A stretch of 12,970 bases of DNA from Pseudomonadota bacterium (GTDB taxonomy: Bacteria; Pseudomonadota; Alphaproteobacteria; Rhizobiales; Devosiaceae), in assembly GCA_023415605.1 (NCBI GenBank), contig JAEZKB010000254.1, positions 1-12,970 on the forward strand. Direction: 5' to 3'. The notes under the pieces are model-generated. The model had not been told where the DNA came from and did not search any database. It saw nothing but the letters and a program-made list of their open reading frames with translations. Position numbers and translations under genes: made by a program. Positions 1-7,350 of the stretch are shown piece by piece (position 1 is the first letter of the stretch; every line of letters begins with the position of its first letter).

Positions 1-1190
1 GCAATAGTCCGCGGGCCGCCGCGGAGGGTGACCAAGGTGATGACCAGCGCGGCCACGGCACAGGCGGCGAAAGCCACGACCATAGGTAGAGCCGTGCCGT
101 CGGTGAAGGCGCCGACGATGCCCATGACCACCGAGGCGATGACCATCTGCAGCGTCCCCATGAGCGCGGAGGCGGAGCCGGCGATCTCGCCCTGCTCTTC
201 CATGGCCAGCACGCCCGTGGACGGCAGCACCAGGCCCAGGAAGCCGAAGGCGATGAACATCAGCACTACCAGGGTCCAGATGCCGTCGAAGCCAGCGAGG
301 AACAGCACCAGCAATGCCAGCATGGCGGTCACATAGCCGGTGACCGCCACCTTCACTACCCTCGGCAGGCCGAAGCGGCCGACGAGGAAACCGGTCGCCT
401 GCGACACGGCAAAGAAGCTCACGGCATTGATCGAGAAAGCGAGGCTGTAGAGCGTCGGCGTCAGGCCATAGTGTTCGATATAGACGAAGCTCGAATTGCC
501 GAGGAACGCCATGAAGCTCGCCATGCCGAAGGCGCCGATCAGGCTGAGCCCGATGAAGCGCCAGTCGCGCAGCAGTTGCCAGTAGGCTCGGAGTGCGCCG
601 CCCAGGCTGGATTCGAGCCGCGCCTCCTTGGGCCGCGTTTCCTTGAGCCCGAAGATCAGCAGCAGCAGCGACAGGCCGCCGACCACCGCCATGACATAGA
701 ACATCACGCGCCAGTCGCCAAACTGCAGCACGATGCTGCCCGAGAGCGGCGCCAGGATCGGCGAGATCGAGAACACCAGCATGAGCAGGCTCATGAGCTG
801 TGCCGCCTGGGCACCGGTATAGCCGTCACGCACGATGGCGCGGGGCAGCGACATCGACGCACAGGCGCCAACGCCCTGCAAGAAGCGGAAAGCGGTGAGC
901 CACTCGATGCTCGGCGCCCAGGCGGCGCCGAGCGAGGCGACAGTGTAGAGCGCGATGCCGAAATAGATCGGCGGCTTCCGCCCATACATGTCACTCACCG
1001 GCCCATAGAGCAGCTGGCAGACGGCGATAGCGGCCATATAGGCCATCAGCGTCTGCTGCACCTGGGCGACGTCGGCACCGAGATCGGCGCCGATAGCCGG
1101 CAGTGCCGGCAGGTACATATCAATGGCCAGAGGGCCGATGACGGACAGCAGTCCGAGGACCACCGCCGCCTTGATGATTTGCGCGTTCAT
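1..1190 (-). CDS. Bcr/CflA-family MFS multidrug efflux transporter (C-terminus off window)
   Basis: This is an inner-membrane proton-driven exporter of the major facilitator superfamily, Bcr/CflA (drug:H+ antiporter-1) type; the substrate cannot be read from sequence. 396 codons lie in the window, close to the family's usual length of about 400, so only a few residues are missing beyond position 1. The N-terminus carries the family hallmark DMYLPALP (residues 24-31). MFS motif A, GPVSDMYGRKP, follows at about 63-73 between helices 2 and 3. The rest is an alternation of hydrophobic helices consistent with 12 segments. The ATG at 1188-1190 is preceded by GGAAAG with a 5-nt spacer. The gene is divergent from a TetR repressor, and the shared intergenic region carries paired palindromes, so I infer repression by that neighbour and induction by a compound that binds it. 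The family call is firm; the substrate is unknown. Confidence 0.93.
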   Translation of the reverse strand, partial: MNAQIIKAAVVLGLLSVIGPLAIDMYLPALPAIGADLGADVAQVQQTLMAYMAAIAVCQLLYGPVSDMYGRKPPIYFGIALYTVASLGAAWAPSIEWLTAFRFLQGVGACASMSLPRAIVRDGYTGAQAAQLMSLLMLVFSISPILAPLSGSIVLQFGDWRVMFYVMAVVGGLSLLLLIFGLKETRPKEARLESSLGGALRAYWQLLRDWRFIGLSLIGAFGMASFMAFLGNSSFVYIEHYGLTPTLYSLAFSINAVSFFAVSQATGFLVGRFGLPRVVKVAVTGYVTAMLALLVLFLAGFDGIWTLVVLMFIAFGFLGLVLPSTGVLAMEEQGEIAGSASALMGTLQMVIASVVMGIVGAFTDGTALPMVVAFAACAVAALVITLVTLRGGPRTI

Positions 1191-1270
1191 TTCGACTTTC
1201 CAAACGAAAACGGGAACGCGGCCGACGGAAACGTCACGGCGCATATCGGTCGGTACCCGGAGAAATCTTG

Positions 1271-1294
1271 ACCGGTCGGGATCCCTCGACCGGT
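1271..1294. repeat. Perfect 8-bp inverted repeat in the exporter leader
   Basis: The arms ACCGGTCG (1271-1278) and CGACCGGT (1287-1294) are exact inverted complements around an 8-nt centre that contains GGATCC. It lies 80-105 bp upstream of the exporter start and downstream (in the exporter's direction) of the TGGACA palindromes. It could be a hairpin in the exporter 5' leader or a binding site for a second regulator. There is no T-run, so it is not a terminator. Confidence 0.5.
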
Positions 1295-1319
1295 AAACGT
1301 GTCAGTCACGTCCAGTATA

Positions 1320-1363
1320 TTGGACATAACTGTCCAAACAGTTTTGGACACGCTTGTCCAAAA
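1320..1363. promoter_or_regulatory. Tandem palindromic operators for the TetR-family repressor
   Basis: Two copies of the dyad TGGACA-N4-TGTCCA occupy 1321-1336 and 1345-1360, centre to centre 24 bp. The first extends to TTGGACA/TGTCCAA; the second extends to nine-base arms (TTTTGGACA at 1342-1350, TGTCCAAAA at 1355-1363). The inner half-sites (1331-1350) also form an inverted pair of their own, and a further half-site GTCCA lies at 1310-1314. TetR-type repressors typically bind such dyads in the divergent region between their own gene and the target. The location between exporter and repressor, and overlap with the repressor's -35 box, support autoregulation plus control of the exporter. Binding is inferred. 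Confidence 0.75.
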
Positions 1364-1382
1364 CGTCAACCCCCATTATCAT
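1354..1382 (+). promoter_or_regulatory. Probable promoter of the TetR gene, giving a leaderless mRNA
   Basis: TTGTCC at 1354-1359 and TATCAT at 1377-1382 are separated by 17 nt. The -10 box matches the sigma-70 consensus at five of six positions. The expected transcription start, about seven nucleotides after the -10, falls at 1390, which is the A of an in-frame ATG. The -35 lies inside the second operator palindrome, so bound repressor would block polymerase. This is consistent with the absence of a Shine-Dalgarno before any candidate start of the gene. Confidence 0.5.
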
Positions 1383-1389
1383 GGTCAAT

Positions 1390-2040
1390 ATGGAAGTGAT
1401 CCACAGCCACCCCGTCATTGCCGGTATGCAGCGCGGACAGACCGTGAAGTGCCGCGCCATTCTCGATGCGGCGACGGACGTCTTCTGCGAGGGGGGCGTA
1501 GCGGCGGCGTCCATCGATACCATTGCCAGCCGTGCCGGCGTTTCCCGCCAGACCGTCTACAACCAGTTCGGCGACAAGGAGAAAGTCTTCGTCGCGGTGG
1601 TGGAGGATGTGACGAGGCGATCGGGTGCGGAACTCTTTGCGACTCTCAGCACCTTTCCAGACAAGCCGCAGGATCTCGAGGGCGAACTCACCGCATTCGC
1701 AACCCGCCTCGTCGGCCGCTGCATGTGCGATGACGATGGGCGCGCCCTGCGCAAGCTGATCGAGAACGAAGGCCAGCGCTATCCGCAACTGTTCCAGACC
1801 TGGCGCGACTATGGCCCCGGCAAGAGCTGGCCCGCCCTCTCGTCGCGCTTCGCGAAACTAGCGCATGACGGATATCTCGAGTTGGATGACGCCAACCTCG
1901 CAGCCAGGCAGTTCATGGCTCTGGTCAATGCGGACCTACCCAACACCTACTACCTAGGGGCTCAGCTGACCCAAGCCGAGATCGAGACCTCCGCCCGCAA
2001 CGCGGTGAAGACCTTCCTCCGCGCTTTCAGCAAGCGCTAG
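1390..2040 (+). CDS. TetR/AcrR-family transcriptional repressor
   Basis: This is a DNA-binding repressor of 216 aa from ATG 1390. The N-terminal TetR domain runs over about residues 18-65, with the helix-turn-helix in TIASRAGVSRQTVYNQFGDK (about 43-62). The C-terminal half is an all-helical ligand and dimerisation region resembling the AefR-like TetR C-terminal domain. Candidate starts are TTG 1354, ATG 1381, ATG 1390 and ATG 1426, none with a good Shine-Dalgarno. I prefer 1390 because a plausible promoter places the transcription start there. The TTG at 1354 lies within the operator and -35 and is unlikely. The gene is divergent from an MFS exporter, the classic arrangement for local repression of efflux. 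Its stop codon overlaps the stop of the convergent 550-aa gene. The family is certain; the ligand is unknown. Confidence 0.9.
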   Translation: MEVIHSHPVIAGMQRGQTVKCRAILDAATDVFCEGGVAAASIDTIASRAGVSRQTVYNQFGDKEKVFVAVVEDVTRRSGAELFATLSTFPDKPQDLEGELTAFATRLVGRCMCDDDGRALRKLIENEGQRYPQLFQTWRDYGPGKSWPALSSRFAKLAHDGYLELDDANLAARQFMALVNADLPNTYYLGAQLTQAEIETSARNAVKTFLRAFSKR

Positions 2041-3689
2041 AGCTCCAGGTATCCTCGGTACGCGACCAGTCGCCCGATCAGCGGCAGGCCGATTTCGACA
2101 TCGAAGCGATGGCGGCGACTGCCTTCGGCGCGCTCCTCCGCCTTGATGGTCGGGAGAAGGAACGATGGCAGCGGGATCGGTCCGATGCGGCCGGTGCTAC
2201 GCACCATATCCAGCCCGTCTGGCCGCGCCACCAGCACCATCCGGATCGAAACAAGGCCGAAACTCTCCTCGATAACGCCGTCCCCTGCCCGCTGCATCAC
2301 CGAACGCATCGGCTTGTCGTCGAAGAAACGCGTCCAGTATTCCTTGCCGTCCCGCGACTCGATCAGCACCCGCACCGGCACGCGCGACGCTTCGCTTGGA
2401 AAGCCGAACAGCCTAGCGATCAACCGCCCCGCTGCGTTCTTTGCGCCCACTACCGCAGCCTCACCCTCGGCGGTTATGGCCGGGCGGCCGCGGTGCAGGC
2501 GGCGCGTGACTTCTGGCAGTGTCGCGAACCTATCCCCCAGGATCCGGGCGTAGAGCGGCACTTCCTTCCTGAAGGCGGAAGCCTTCATGGTGATGGCGAG
2601 GCCGTCGAACCAAGGCTTGAGGTCGTCGATGTGAAGCGTGCCGATGGCCGGTCGCGCACCCGTCACCGTCTGCCCGCGCGCCAGCGCCCAGATCGTAGCA
2701 GCAGCGGGGATCACAGGGACATACGGCCCGTCACCCCGCTCCGCCTTCAGCGACCAGCGTACCATCTTCACGTCGAGGCGCTGGTCGAGCCCAGCGACAT
2801 CGATCAACATGCCGCCGTCGCTGCTGCCGAAACGATCGAGCCGCATGGCGATCCACGTCCCAACGCCGGCGAATGCCTTCGCCGACTTCACCAGCCTCAA
2901 CTTCACGCACAGTCCGCTCGTGGCGATGAGCCAGTGCAGCAGCCCGAGTTCCATTCCGGCATCGAACCGGGCCCGAATACGGGGGCGATAGCGGCTGACG
3001 AGCAGGTCGAGGTCGGGCACCTCGGCTAGCGCCGCGCGCCGCGGCTTGAGGCCGTCAACGCGGGCGAGCCGCGTGTCGCTCCAGCCGCGCCCTTCCTGCC
3101 ACTGCCCCTCGCGGAACACGCGGACCTTCTGACCGACCCAGCTTAGGATACCCTCGATGACGGAGCGCCCCTTGGGGGTGCGGTTGCCCGGCACGATCGC
3201 GATATCGATGCTGTCGACCTGTCGCCACCCTGCAGTGACTGTGTCCAGCACCGCATGGCTCAAGGCCGGCGTCGAACTGGCGCCGGTCAGCACCGCGACG
3301 TTGGCGGCCCGCGCCGGCCCGTCGAAACGCTTGATGTCGGCAACGAAGGCCCGGGAGTCGGCGAGGTCCACATAGTTGCACCGCGCCATAATGGCCGCCT
3401 CGATCAGCGCCGTGCCGCTATCCTGAAATGGTCCCGCGCAATCCACCACGATCCAGCAGCCGATCTCTCGCAACTGCTCGGCGCTCGGCTGATTGCGATC
3501 GATGCGCACAAAGCCATACTCGCCCTGAGGATCGATTTGGCGCAGCTCCGCCTGCAGCGCCCTCACTTTTCCCTCGTTGCGACCGCCGAGGCTCAGACGG
3601 AATATCTGCCGCCGGGCCAGTAGCCGCGCCAGCCGGCTGCCGAACGTACCAGAGGCCCCGACGATCAGCACATGCGCCCGGGTGTTCAT
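2037..3689 (-). CDS. Saccharopine dehydrogenase-like NAD(P)-binding protein with C-terminal DUF4166
   Basis: This 550-aa protein has two parts. The N-terminal Rossmann fold shows the dinucleotide motif GASGTFG (residues 11-17). It then has the saccharopine dehydrogenase-type segment VDCAGPFQDSGTALIEAA and NYVDLADSRAFV (about 83-115), as in trans-acting enoyl reductase/saccharopine reductase-like proteins. The last 150 or so residues, from about GRPAITAEGEAAVVG to the end, resemble DUF4166, which is often fused to such folds. I infer an NAD(P)-dependent oxidoreductase acting on an unknown substrate. It is unlikely to be true lysine-pathway saccharopine dehydrogenase because of the fusion. The ATG at 3687-3689 follows GGAGG with a 4-nt spacer, but this site is buried in a perfect hairpin (3691-3715). 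It lies 84 bp downstream of kup on the same strand and may be co-transcribed. The stop shares CTAG with the convergent TetR gene. Confidence 0.85.
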   Translation of the reverse strand: MNTRAHVLIVGASGTFGSRLARLLARRQIFRLSLGGRNEGKVRALQAELRQIDPQGEYGFVRIDRNQPSAEQLREIGCWIVVDCAGPFQDSGTALIEAAIMARCNYVDLADSRAFVADIKRFDGPARAANVAVLTGASSTPALSHAVLDTVTAGWRQVDSIDIAIVPGNRTPKGRSVIEGILSWVGQKVRVFREGQWQEGRGWSDTRLARVDGLKPRRAALAEVPDLDLLVSRYRPRIRARFDAGMELGLLHWLIATSGLCVKLRLVKSAKAFAGVGTWIAMRLDRFGSSDGGMLIDVAGLDQRLDVKMVRWSLKAERGDGPYVPVIPAAATIWALARGQTVTGARPAIGTLHIDDLKPWFDGLAITMKASAFRKEVPLYARILGDRFATLPEVTRRLHRGRPAITAEGEAAVVGAKNAAGRLIARLFGFPSEASRVPVRVLIESRDGKEYWTRFFDDKPMRSVMQRAGDGVIEESFGLVSIRMVLVARPDGLDMVRSTGRIGPIPLPSFLLPTIKAEERAEGSRRHRFDVEIGLPLIGRLVAYRGYLEL

Positions 3690-3690
3690 T

Positions 3691-3715
3691 GCACCTCCAG
3701 CTCTGCTGGAGGTGC
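3691..3715 (-). promoter_or_regulatory. Perfect hairpin enclosing the ribosome binding site of the 550-aa gene
   Basis: GCACCTCCAGC (3691-3701) and GCTGGAGGTGC (3705-3715) are exact 11-bp inverted complements around a 3-nt loop. On the minus strand the arm nearest the gene carries GGAGG and ends one nucleotide before the ATG at 3689. Folded in RNA, the stem would hide the Shine-Dalgarno; as DNA, it is a strong dyad that could bind a dimeric regulator. There is no T-run, so it does not look like a kup terminator. Confidence 0.7.
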
Positions 3716-3773
3716 TGACCGCAAGCGATTCATATGACTCACAAATCGCACCGCGGACCGCAATTCCCTGACG

Positions 3774-5693
3774 CTAGAGGATCACCTGTGTGCCGATCTC
3801 GACCACCCGACCGGTGGGAATATGGAAATACTCGGTCGCGTCCGTAGCATTCTTGGCCAGCGCAATGAAGATGCGGTCGGCAAAGAGGGGCAGCCCGCCC
3901 TTGGGCGACGGCTTCAGCGACCGCCGGCTCAGGAAGAACGAGGTCGACATGATATCGAACTTCCACCCCAGCTTGCGCGCCAACGCCAGCGCCTTCGGAA
4001 TATTCGGCGTCTCCATGTACCCGAAGGTCACCACGACCCGGTAGAACAGGTCATTATAGGCGTCGATCCGCACCTTTTCATCGTCCGGCACGCGCGGTTT
4101 GTCGGACGTGAGCACGGTGAGGATGACATTCTTTTCGTGCAGCACCTTGTAGTGCTTGAGGCTATGGAGCAGCGCCGTCGGAGCGCCCTCGATGTCGCTG
4201 GTGAGGAACACCGCCGTGCCGGGGACGGTCTGCGGCTTCTTCTTGGCGAGATTCTCGACGAGGAATTCCAGCGGCACCTCGTCGCGCCGGGTCTTTTCGG
4301 CGAGCCGTTTGCGGCCCGCGATCCAGATCCACATGATGCCGGCAACCACCGCGGCCGTCACCGCCGGCACCCAGCCGCCCTGCAGGATCTTCAGCACATT
4401 GGCGCCGAAGAACGCCGTGTCTAGCGCGATAAACGGCACGATCACCAGCAGTACCGCACCCGGATGCCAGTTCCAGCGCCGCCACATCACCACCGCTAGC
4501 ATAAAGCCGGTGACCAGCATCACTCCACTGACCGCGATGCCATAGGCGTTCGAGAGTGCATCGGAACTACCGAAGGCGACAACGAGCACCAGGACGAGGA
4601 CGAAAAGCAATCCGTTGATCTGCGGCATGTAAATCTGCCCCGACTGTGTGTCGGAGGTGTGCTGGACCGTCATGCGCGGCAGGAAGTTGAGTGCAATCGC
4701 CTGCTGCGCCAGGCTGTAGGTTCCGGAAATGACCGCTTGGCTCGCGATGACTGTCGCAATCGTAGCGAGGATTACGAAGGGCAGCAGGAACCAGTCGGGA
4801 TGCATCTGGAAGAAGGGATTCGTCGTCTGCTCGATGCCGTGGAACAGCACGAAGGCACCCTGCCCGAAGTAGTTGAGCAGTAGGCACGGGAAAACAAGCG
4901 CGAACCAGGCAATGACGATTGGCTTGCGGCCAAAATGTCCGAGATCGACATAGAGCGCTTCCGCGCCGGTAATTGCGAGGAAAATGGCGCCGATCACCAC
5001 TACGGCGATTTGCCAGTGGGTAATGAGGAAAAGGATTCCGTGAGCCGGGTTGAGCGCCAGCAAGATCTGCGGACTGTCCCAGATATGGATGAGGCCGGAT
5101 ACGCCCAGTGTCAGGAACCACAGTGCCATGATCGGTCCGAAGACGATGGACACCTTGGCTGTGCCGAACCGCTGAACGAAAAAGAGGCCGCAGATGATCA
5201 CGACGGTGATCGGCACGATCCAGTTCTCGAGCGCCGGATAGACCAGCTTGGTGCCTTCCACCGCCGACAGCACCGAGATGGCAGGCGTGATGATCGCATC
5301 GCCGAAAAACAAGGCCGCGCCAATGACACCCAAAGCGGTCAACCATCCGCCGCCTTTGGTGAAGCCGGACTTCGCAAGCGACATCAGCGACAGCGTGCCG
5401 CCTTCGCCCTTGTTGTCGGCTCGCGTCACGAAGAAGATGTATTTGATGGTCACCGTCGCTGTGAGCGCCCACACGATCAGCGAGAGTAGCCCAAGCACTT
5501 CGGCTTCGCTCGACGCAGCGCCCGGTCGCACTGCCATCGCCTGGCGGAAAGCGTAGATCGGGCTGGTACCGATATCGCCGTAGACGACGCCGAGAGCGCC
5601 GAGGACGAGAACTGGAAGATGCTTATTCGCGTGGCCGGCCTGATCGGTCGCCCCGGCACCGGCAGTCTCGCCGGGCGAAGTCGTTTGCGCCAT
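3774..5693 (-). CDS. kup: Kup-family potassium uptake transporter
   Basis: Kup proteins take up potassium across the inner membrane, probably with protons. The 639-aa product has the usual length (E. coli Kup is about 620). It opens with a short polar tail, then the signature GVVYGDIGTSPIYA (residues 35-48), NKGEGGTLSL and ALFFGDAIITPAISVLSAVEG. About 12 hydrophobic segments lead to a cytosolic C-terminal domain from roughly residue 470, containing PGTAVFLTSD and the ending EIGTQVIL. I chose the ATG at 5691-5693: AGAAGG lies three nucleotides upstream and the conserved core begins about 30 residues later. The frame stays open to 6140, but that extension runs antisense through pdxJ and is not Kup-like. 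The gene is divergent from pdxJ and is followed on its strand by the 550-aa oxidoreductase gene. Confidence 0.95.
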   Translation of the reverse strand: MAQTTSPGETAGAGATDQAGHANKHLPVLVLGALGVVYGDIGTSPIYAFRQAMAVRPGAASSEAEVLGLLSLIVWALTATVTIKYIFFVTRADNKGEGGTLSLMSLAKSGFTKGGGWLTALGVIGAALFFGDAIITPAISVLSAVEGTKLVYPALENWIVPITVVIICGLFFVQRFGTAKVSIVFGPIMALWFLTLGVSGLIHIWDSPQILLALNPAHGILFLITHWQIAVVVIGAIFLAITGAEALYVDLGHFGRKPIVIAWFALVFPCLLLNYFGQGAFVLFHGIEQTTNPFFQMHPDWFLLPFVILATIATVIASQAVISGTYSLAQQAIALNFLPRMTVQHTSDTQSGQIYMPQINGLLFVLVLVLVVAFGSSDALSNAYGIAVSGVMLVTGFMLAVVMWRRWNWHPGAVLLVIVPFIALDTAFFGANVLKILQGGWVPAVTAAVVAGIMWIWIAGRKRLAEKTRRDEVPLEFLVENLAKKKPQTVPGTAVFLTSDIEGAPTALLHSLKHYKVLHEKNVILTVLTSDKPRVPDDEKVRIDAYNDLFYRVVVTFGYMETPNIPKALALARKLGWKFDIMSTSFFLSRRSLKPSPKGGLPLFADRIFIALAKNATDATEYFHIPTGRVVEIGTQVIL

Positions 5694-5721
5694 ATGCCTT
5701 CTGCTCACCCGTTGGGAGGGT

Positions 5722-5744
5722 GGCGGGGTCTCTACACCCCCGCC
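5722..5744 (-). promoter_or_regulatory. Inverted repeat in the kup upstream region
   Basis: GGCGGGG (5722-5728) and CCCCGCC (5738-5744) form a 7-bp stem with a 9-nt loop, about 30 bp upstream of the kup ATG. It may be a 5'-leader hairpin or an operator. I could not place a convincing -35/-10 pair around it. The remainder of the 229-bp kup-pdxJ gap shows no other clear element except the pdxJ Shine-Dalgarno. Confidence 0.35.
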
Positions 5745-5922
5745 CTGTGACAAACAACTCAAAAACCGGCCGAAAAGTCGCATTTGTTCGATGGACAGCC
5801 GTGCACTGGGGGCATGGGCCGCGGACCATCTGCGCGGCTGATTGCGCTCATCAGAACATCCAATTGGCCCCGCATCTCCCGATCGGCTAAAGCGACGGCA
5901 ACGCCTGACAAGGAGACTGTCC

Positions 5923-6681
5923 GTGACCCACCTCTCCGTCAACCTCAATGCCATCGCGCAGCTCCGCAACCGCCGCGCCGTGCCCTGGCCGAGCGTCCTG
6001 GGCATGGCACGCATTGCGCTCGAGGCTGGCGCTGACGGCATCACCGTACATCCACGCCCCGATGAGCGGCATATCAGGCGCACCGACGTGTTCGAACTTG
6101 CCGCCCTGCTCCGCGAGGATTTTGCCGGCCGCGAGTTCAATATCGAGGGCTACCCTACCGACGACTTTCTCACCCTGTGCGAGCGCGCAGCGCCTGAGCA
6201 GGTGACGCTGGTGCCCGACGACCCAATGCAGGCGACCTCCGACCATGGCTGGGCCATCGACGCCAACCAGGCGGTGCTGGTGCCGGCGATCAAGCGGCTG
6301 CACAAGGCGGGCATGAGGGTGTCGCTTTTCATCAATGCCGAAGTTTCGGCTCCCGCCGCCGCCGCGATGGTCGGGGCCGATCGGGTGGAACTCTATACCG
6401 GGCCTTATGGCGGAGCGCTCAAGCCGGAACTCGCCGCCGTGCATCTGGCTGAACTCAAGGACACCGCCGATGCGGCGCGAGAAGCCGGCGACAATGCGCG
6501 TGGCACCGGGAGGAAGCTGCTGGTCAATGCCGGGCACGACCTGAACCTTGTGAATCTGCCCCCGCTCAAGGCCGCCATTCCGGACCTGGCAGAAGTGTCG
6601 ATCGGACACGCCATCACCGCCGACGCGCTGATCTACGGCATGGCCGAAACCGTAAGGAAGTATAAAGCCGCCTGCGCGTGA
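5923..6681 (+). CDS. pdxJ: Pyridoxine 5'-phosphate synthase
   Basis: PdxJ condenses 1-deoxy-D-xylulose 5-phosphate with 1-amino-acetone 3-phosphate to form pyridoxine 5'-phosphate, the ring-closing step of DXP-dependent vitamin B6 synthesis in the cytosol. The 252-aa product is full length for this TIM-barrel family. Visible conserved segments are SVNLNAIAQLRNRR (5-18), GADGITVHPRPDERHI (36-51), FNIEGYPTDDF (72-82), TLVPDDPMQATSDHGW (95-110), VNAGHDLN (201-208) and SIGHAITADALIYGM near the end. By analogy with E. coli PdxJ, H43, E75 and H205 are the expected catalytic residues and all are present. The GTG start at 5923 is chosen because AAGGAG lies seven nucleotides upstream; the frame is open further upstream but without family similarity. 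It is divergent from kup. No operon partner is evident, and the next gene is about 100 bp away. Confidence 0.95.
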   Translation: MTHLSVNLNAIAQLRNRRAVPWPSVLGMARIALEAGADGITVHPRPDERHIRRTDVFELAALLREDFAGREFNIEGYPTDDFLTLCERAAPEQVTLVPDDPMQATSDHGWAIDANQAVLVPAIKRLHKAGMRVSLFINAEVSAPAAAAMVGADRVELYTGPYGGALKPELAAVHLAELKDTADAAREAGDNARGTGRKLLVNAGHDLNLVNLPPLKAAIPDLAEVSIGHAITADALIYGMAETVRKYKAACA

Positions 6682-6784
6682 TGCGATGCAAATCCCACCC
6701 AGTGGGGCAAGACGCAGTTAGGCAAGCCGTGGACATATGCGCGCCGGCCCTTTTTCAGGCCAAGCGTTCAGGCATAGTGAGGCC

Positions 6785-7129
6785 ATGGGAAAAGCACTGC
6801 TCAAAGAGTCGCCGGTATTCGTGAAGGCGCCGGCCGTCGGCGACGACATCAACGATGCCATCGTCATCTATACCGGCTTCGGCAAGTCGCCGTTTCCGCG
6901 TGCCCGTAGCAACGACCTCGTCACCCGCTTCGGGCCGGAACAGGGCGGGCAGCTGAAGCTGCGCATCCTCGAGCTGATGGAAGAACTCGGCCAGCCGATC
7001 ACGGATGAGAAGCGGAGCAAGAAGAGCGTCACCGAGCGCGCCATCGAGCAGCTGCGCCCCAGGCATCCCGAACTCGACGAGACCGGACTCAAGGCTTTGG
7101 CGTGGACCTTTTCCTTCGGCCTCCGCTGA
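6785..7129 (+). CDS. Hypothetical protein, 114 aa
   Basis: I do not recognise this gene. It encodes a soluble, mixed-charge protein of 114 aa without signal peptide or membrane segment. The N-terminal half reads VKAPAVGDDINDAIVIYTGFGKSP; the middle is a charged amphipathic helix (QLKLRILELMEEL, about 55-67) followed by a lysine-rich stretch. The C-terminus is TGLKALAWTFSFGLR. Composition and codon use look like real coding sequence. The start is uncertain: ATG 6785 has GTGAGG only two nucleotides upstream, whereas ATG 6737 would add 16 residues that look non-coding, so 6785 is preferred. It lies about 100 bp downstream of pdxJ on the same strand and may have its own promoter. No function is inferred from context. 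Confidence 0.6.
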   Translation: MGKALLKESPVFVKAPAVGDDINDAIVIYTGFGKSPFPRARSNDLVTRFGPEQGGQLKLRILELMEELGQPITDEKRSKKSVTERAIEQLRPRHPELDETGLKALAWTFSFGLR

Positions 7130-7263
7130 CCGACCGTCTGTCGTTCACTTTCCGCGAACAAAGCATTCCGAGGATGTGCCGCAACCAAGCGCCCTGCGCG
7201 AGGTTGGGCCTGTAGGGTGCGGCAAAGGCCTTGAAATTCCGTAGATTACGCGGTTGTGACGAG

Positions 7264-7304
7264 GGCACAGGGCTGTAACCGGCTCTCACTTCTGTGCCTT
7301 TTTT
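7264..7304 (+). terminator. Possible Rho-independent terminator
   Basis: GGCACAG (7264-7270) and CTGTGCC (7292-7298) are exact inverted complements with a 21-nt loop, followed directly by six T residues (7299-7304). The loop is long, so strength is doubtful, but stem plus T-run on the plus strand fits termination of the upstream 114-aa gene transcript. It lies about 135 bp after that gene's stop. Confidence 0.45.
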
Positions 7305-7320
7305 ACAATCGAGTGCCTGC

Positions 7321-7350
7321 TTGCAGGGACTCTACAAAGGCACATATCTG
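7321..7350 (+). promoter_or_regulatory. Candidate promoter of the FMN reductase-like gene
   Basis: TTGCAG (7321-7326) and TATCTG (7345-7350) are separated by 18 nt, a plausible sigma-70 pair about 35 bp before the start codon. The -35 is part of a small dyad, CCTGC-TT-GCAGG (7316-7327), which could be an operator. It is weakly supported and conflicts with a full RNA hairpin at 7349-7380, because transcription would start inside that structure. Confidence 0.3.

Noticed and set aside
471..1271. 266-codon plus-strand open frame
   Set aside because: It runs antisense through the MFS exporter. Its translation is rich in Arg, Gln, His, Asp and Glu, as expected from an opposite-strand shadow in GC-rich DNA, and no conserved motif is visible.
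2109..3029. 306-codon plus-strand open frame
   Set aside because: Antisense to the 550-aa oxidoreductase-like gene; low-complexity Arg/His/Pro-rich product without family features.
3691..3715. Rho-independent terminator for kup
   Set aside because: The stem is strong, but on the minus strand it is followed by the start codon of the next gene rather than a T-run.
5842..5922. Upstream in-frame extension of pdxJ from 5842
   Set aside because: The extra 27 residues are not PdxJ-like, and GTG 5923 has an excellent Shine-Dalgarno at the right distance.
5694..6140. 149-residue N-terminal extension of Kup
   Set aside because: The extension overlaps pdxJ antisense, is Ser/Arg-rich and unlike Kup, while ATG 5693 gives the normal family length and has a nearby AGAAGG.
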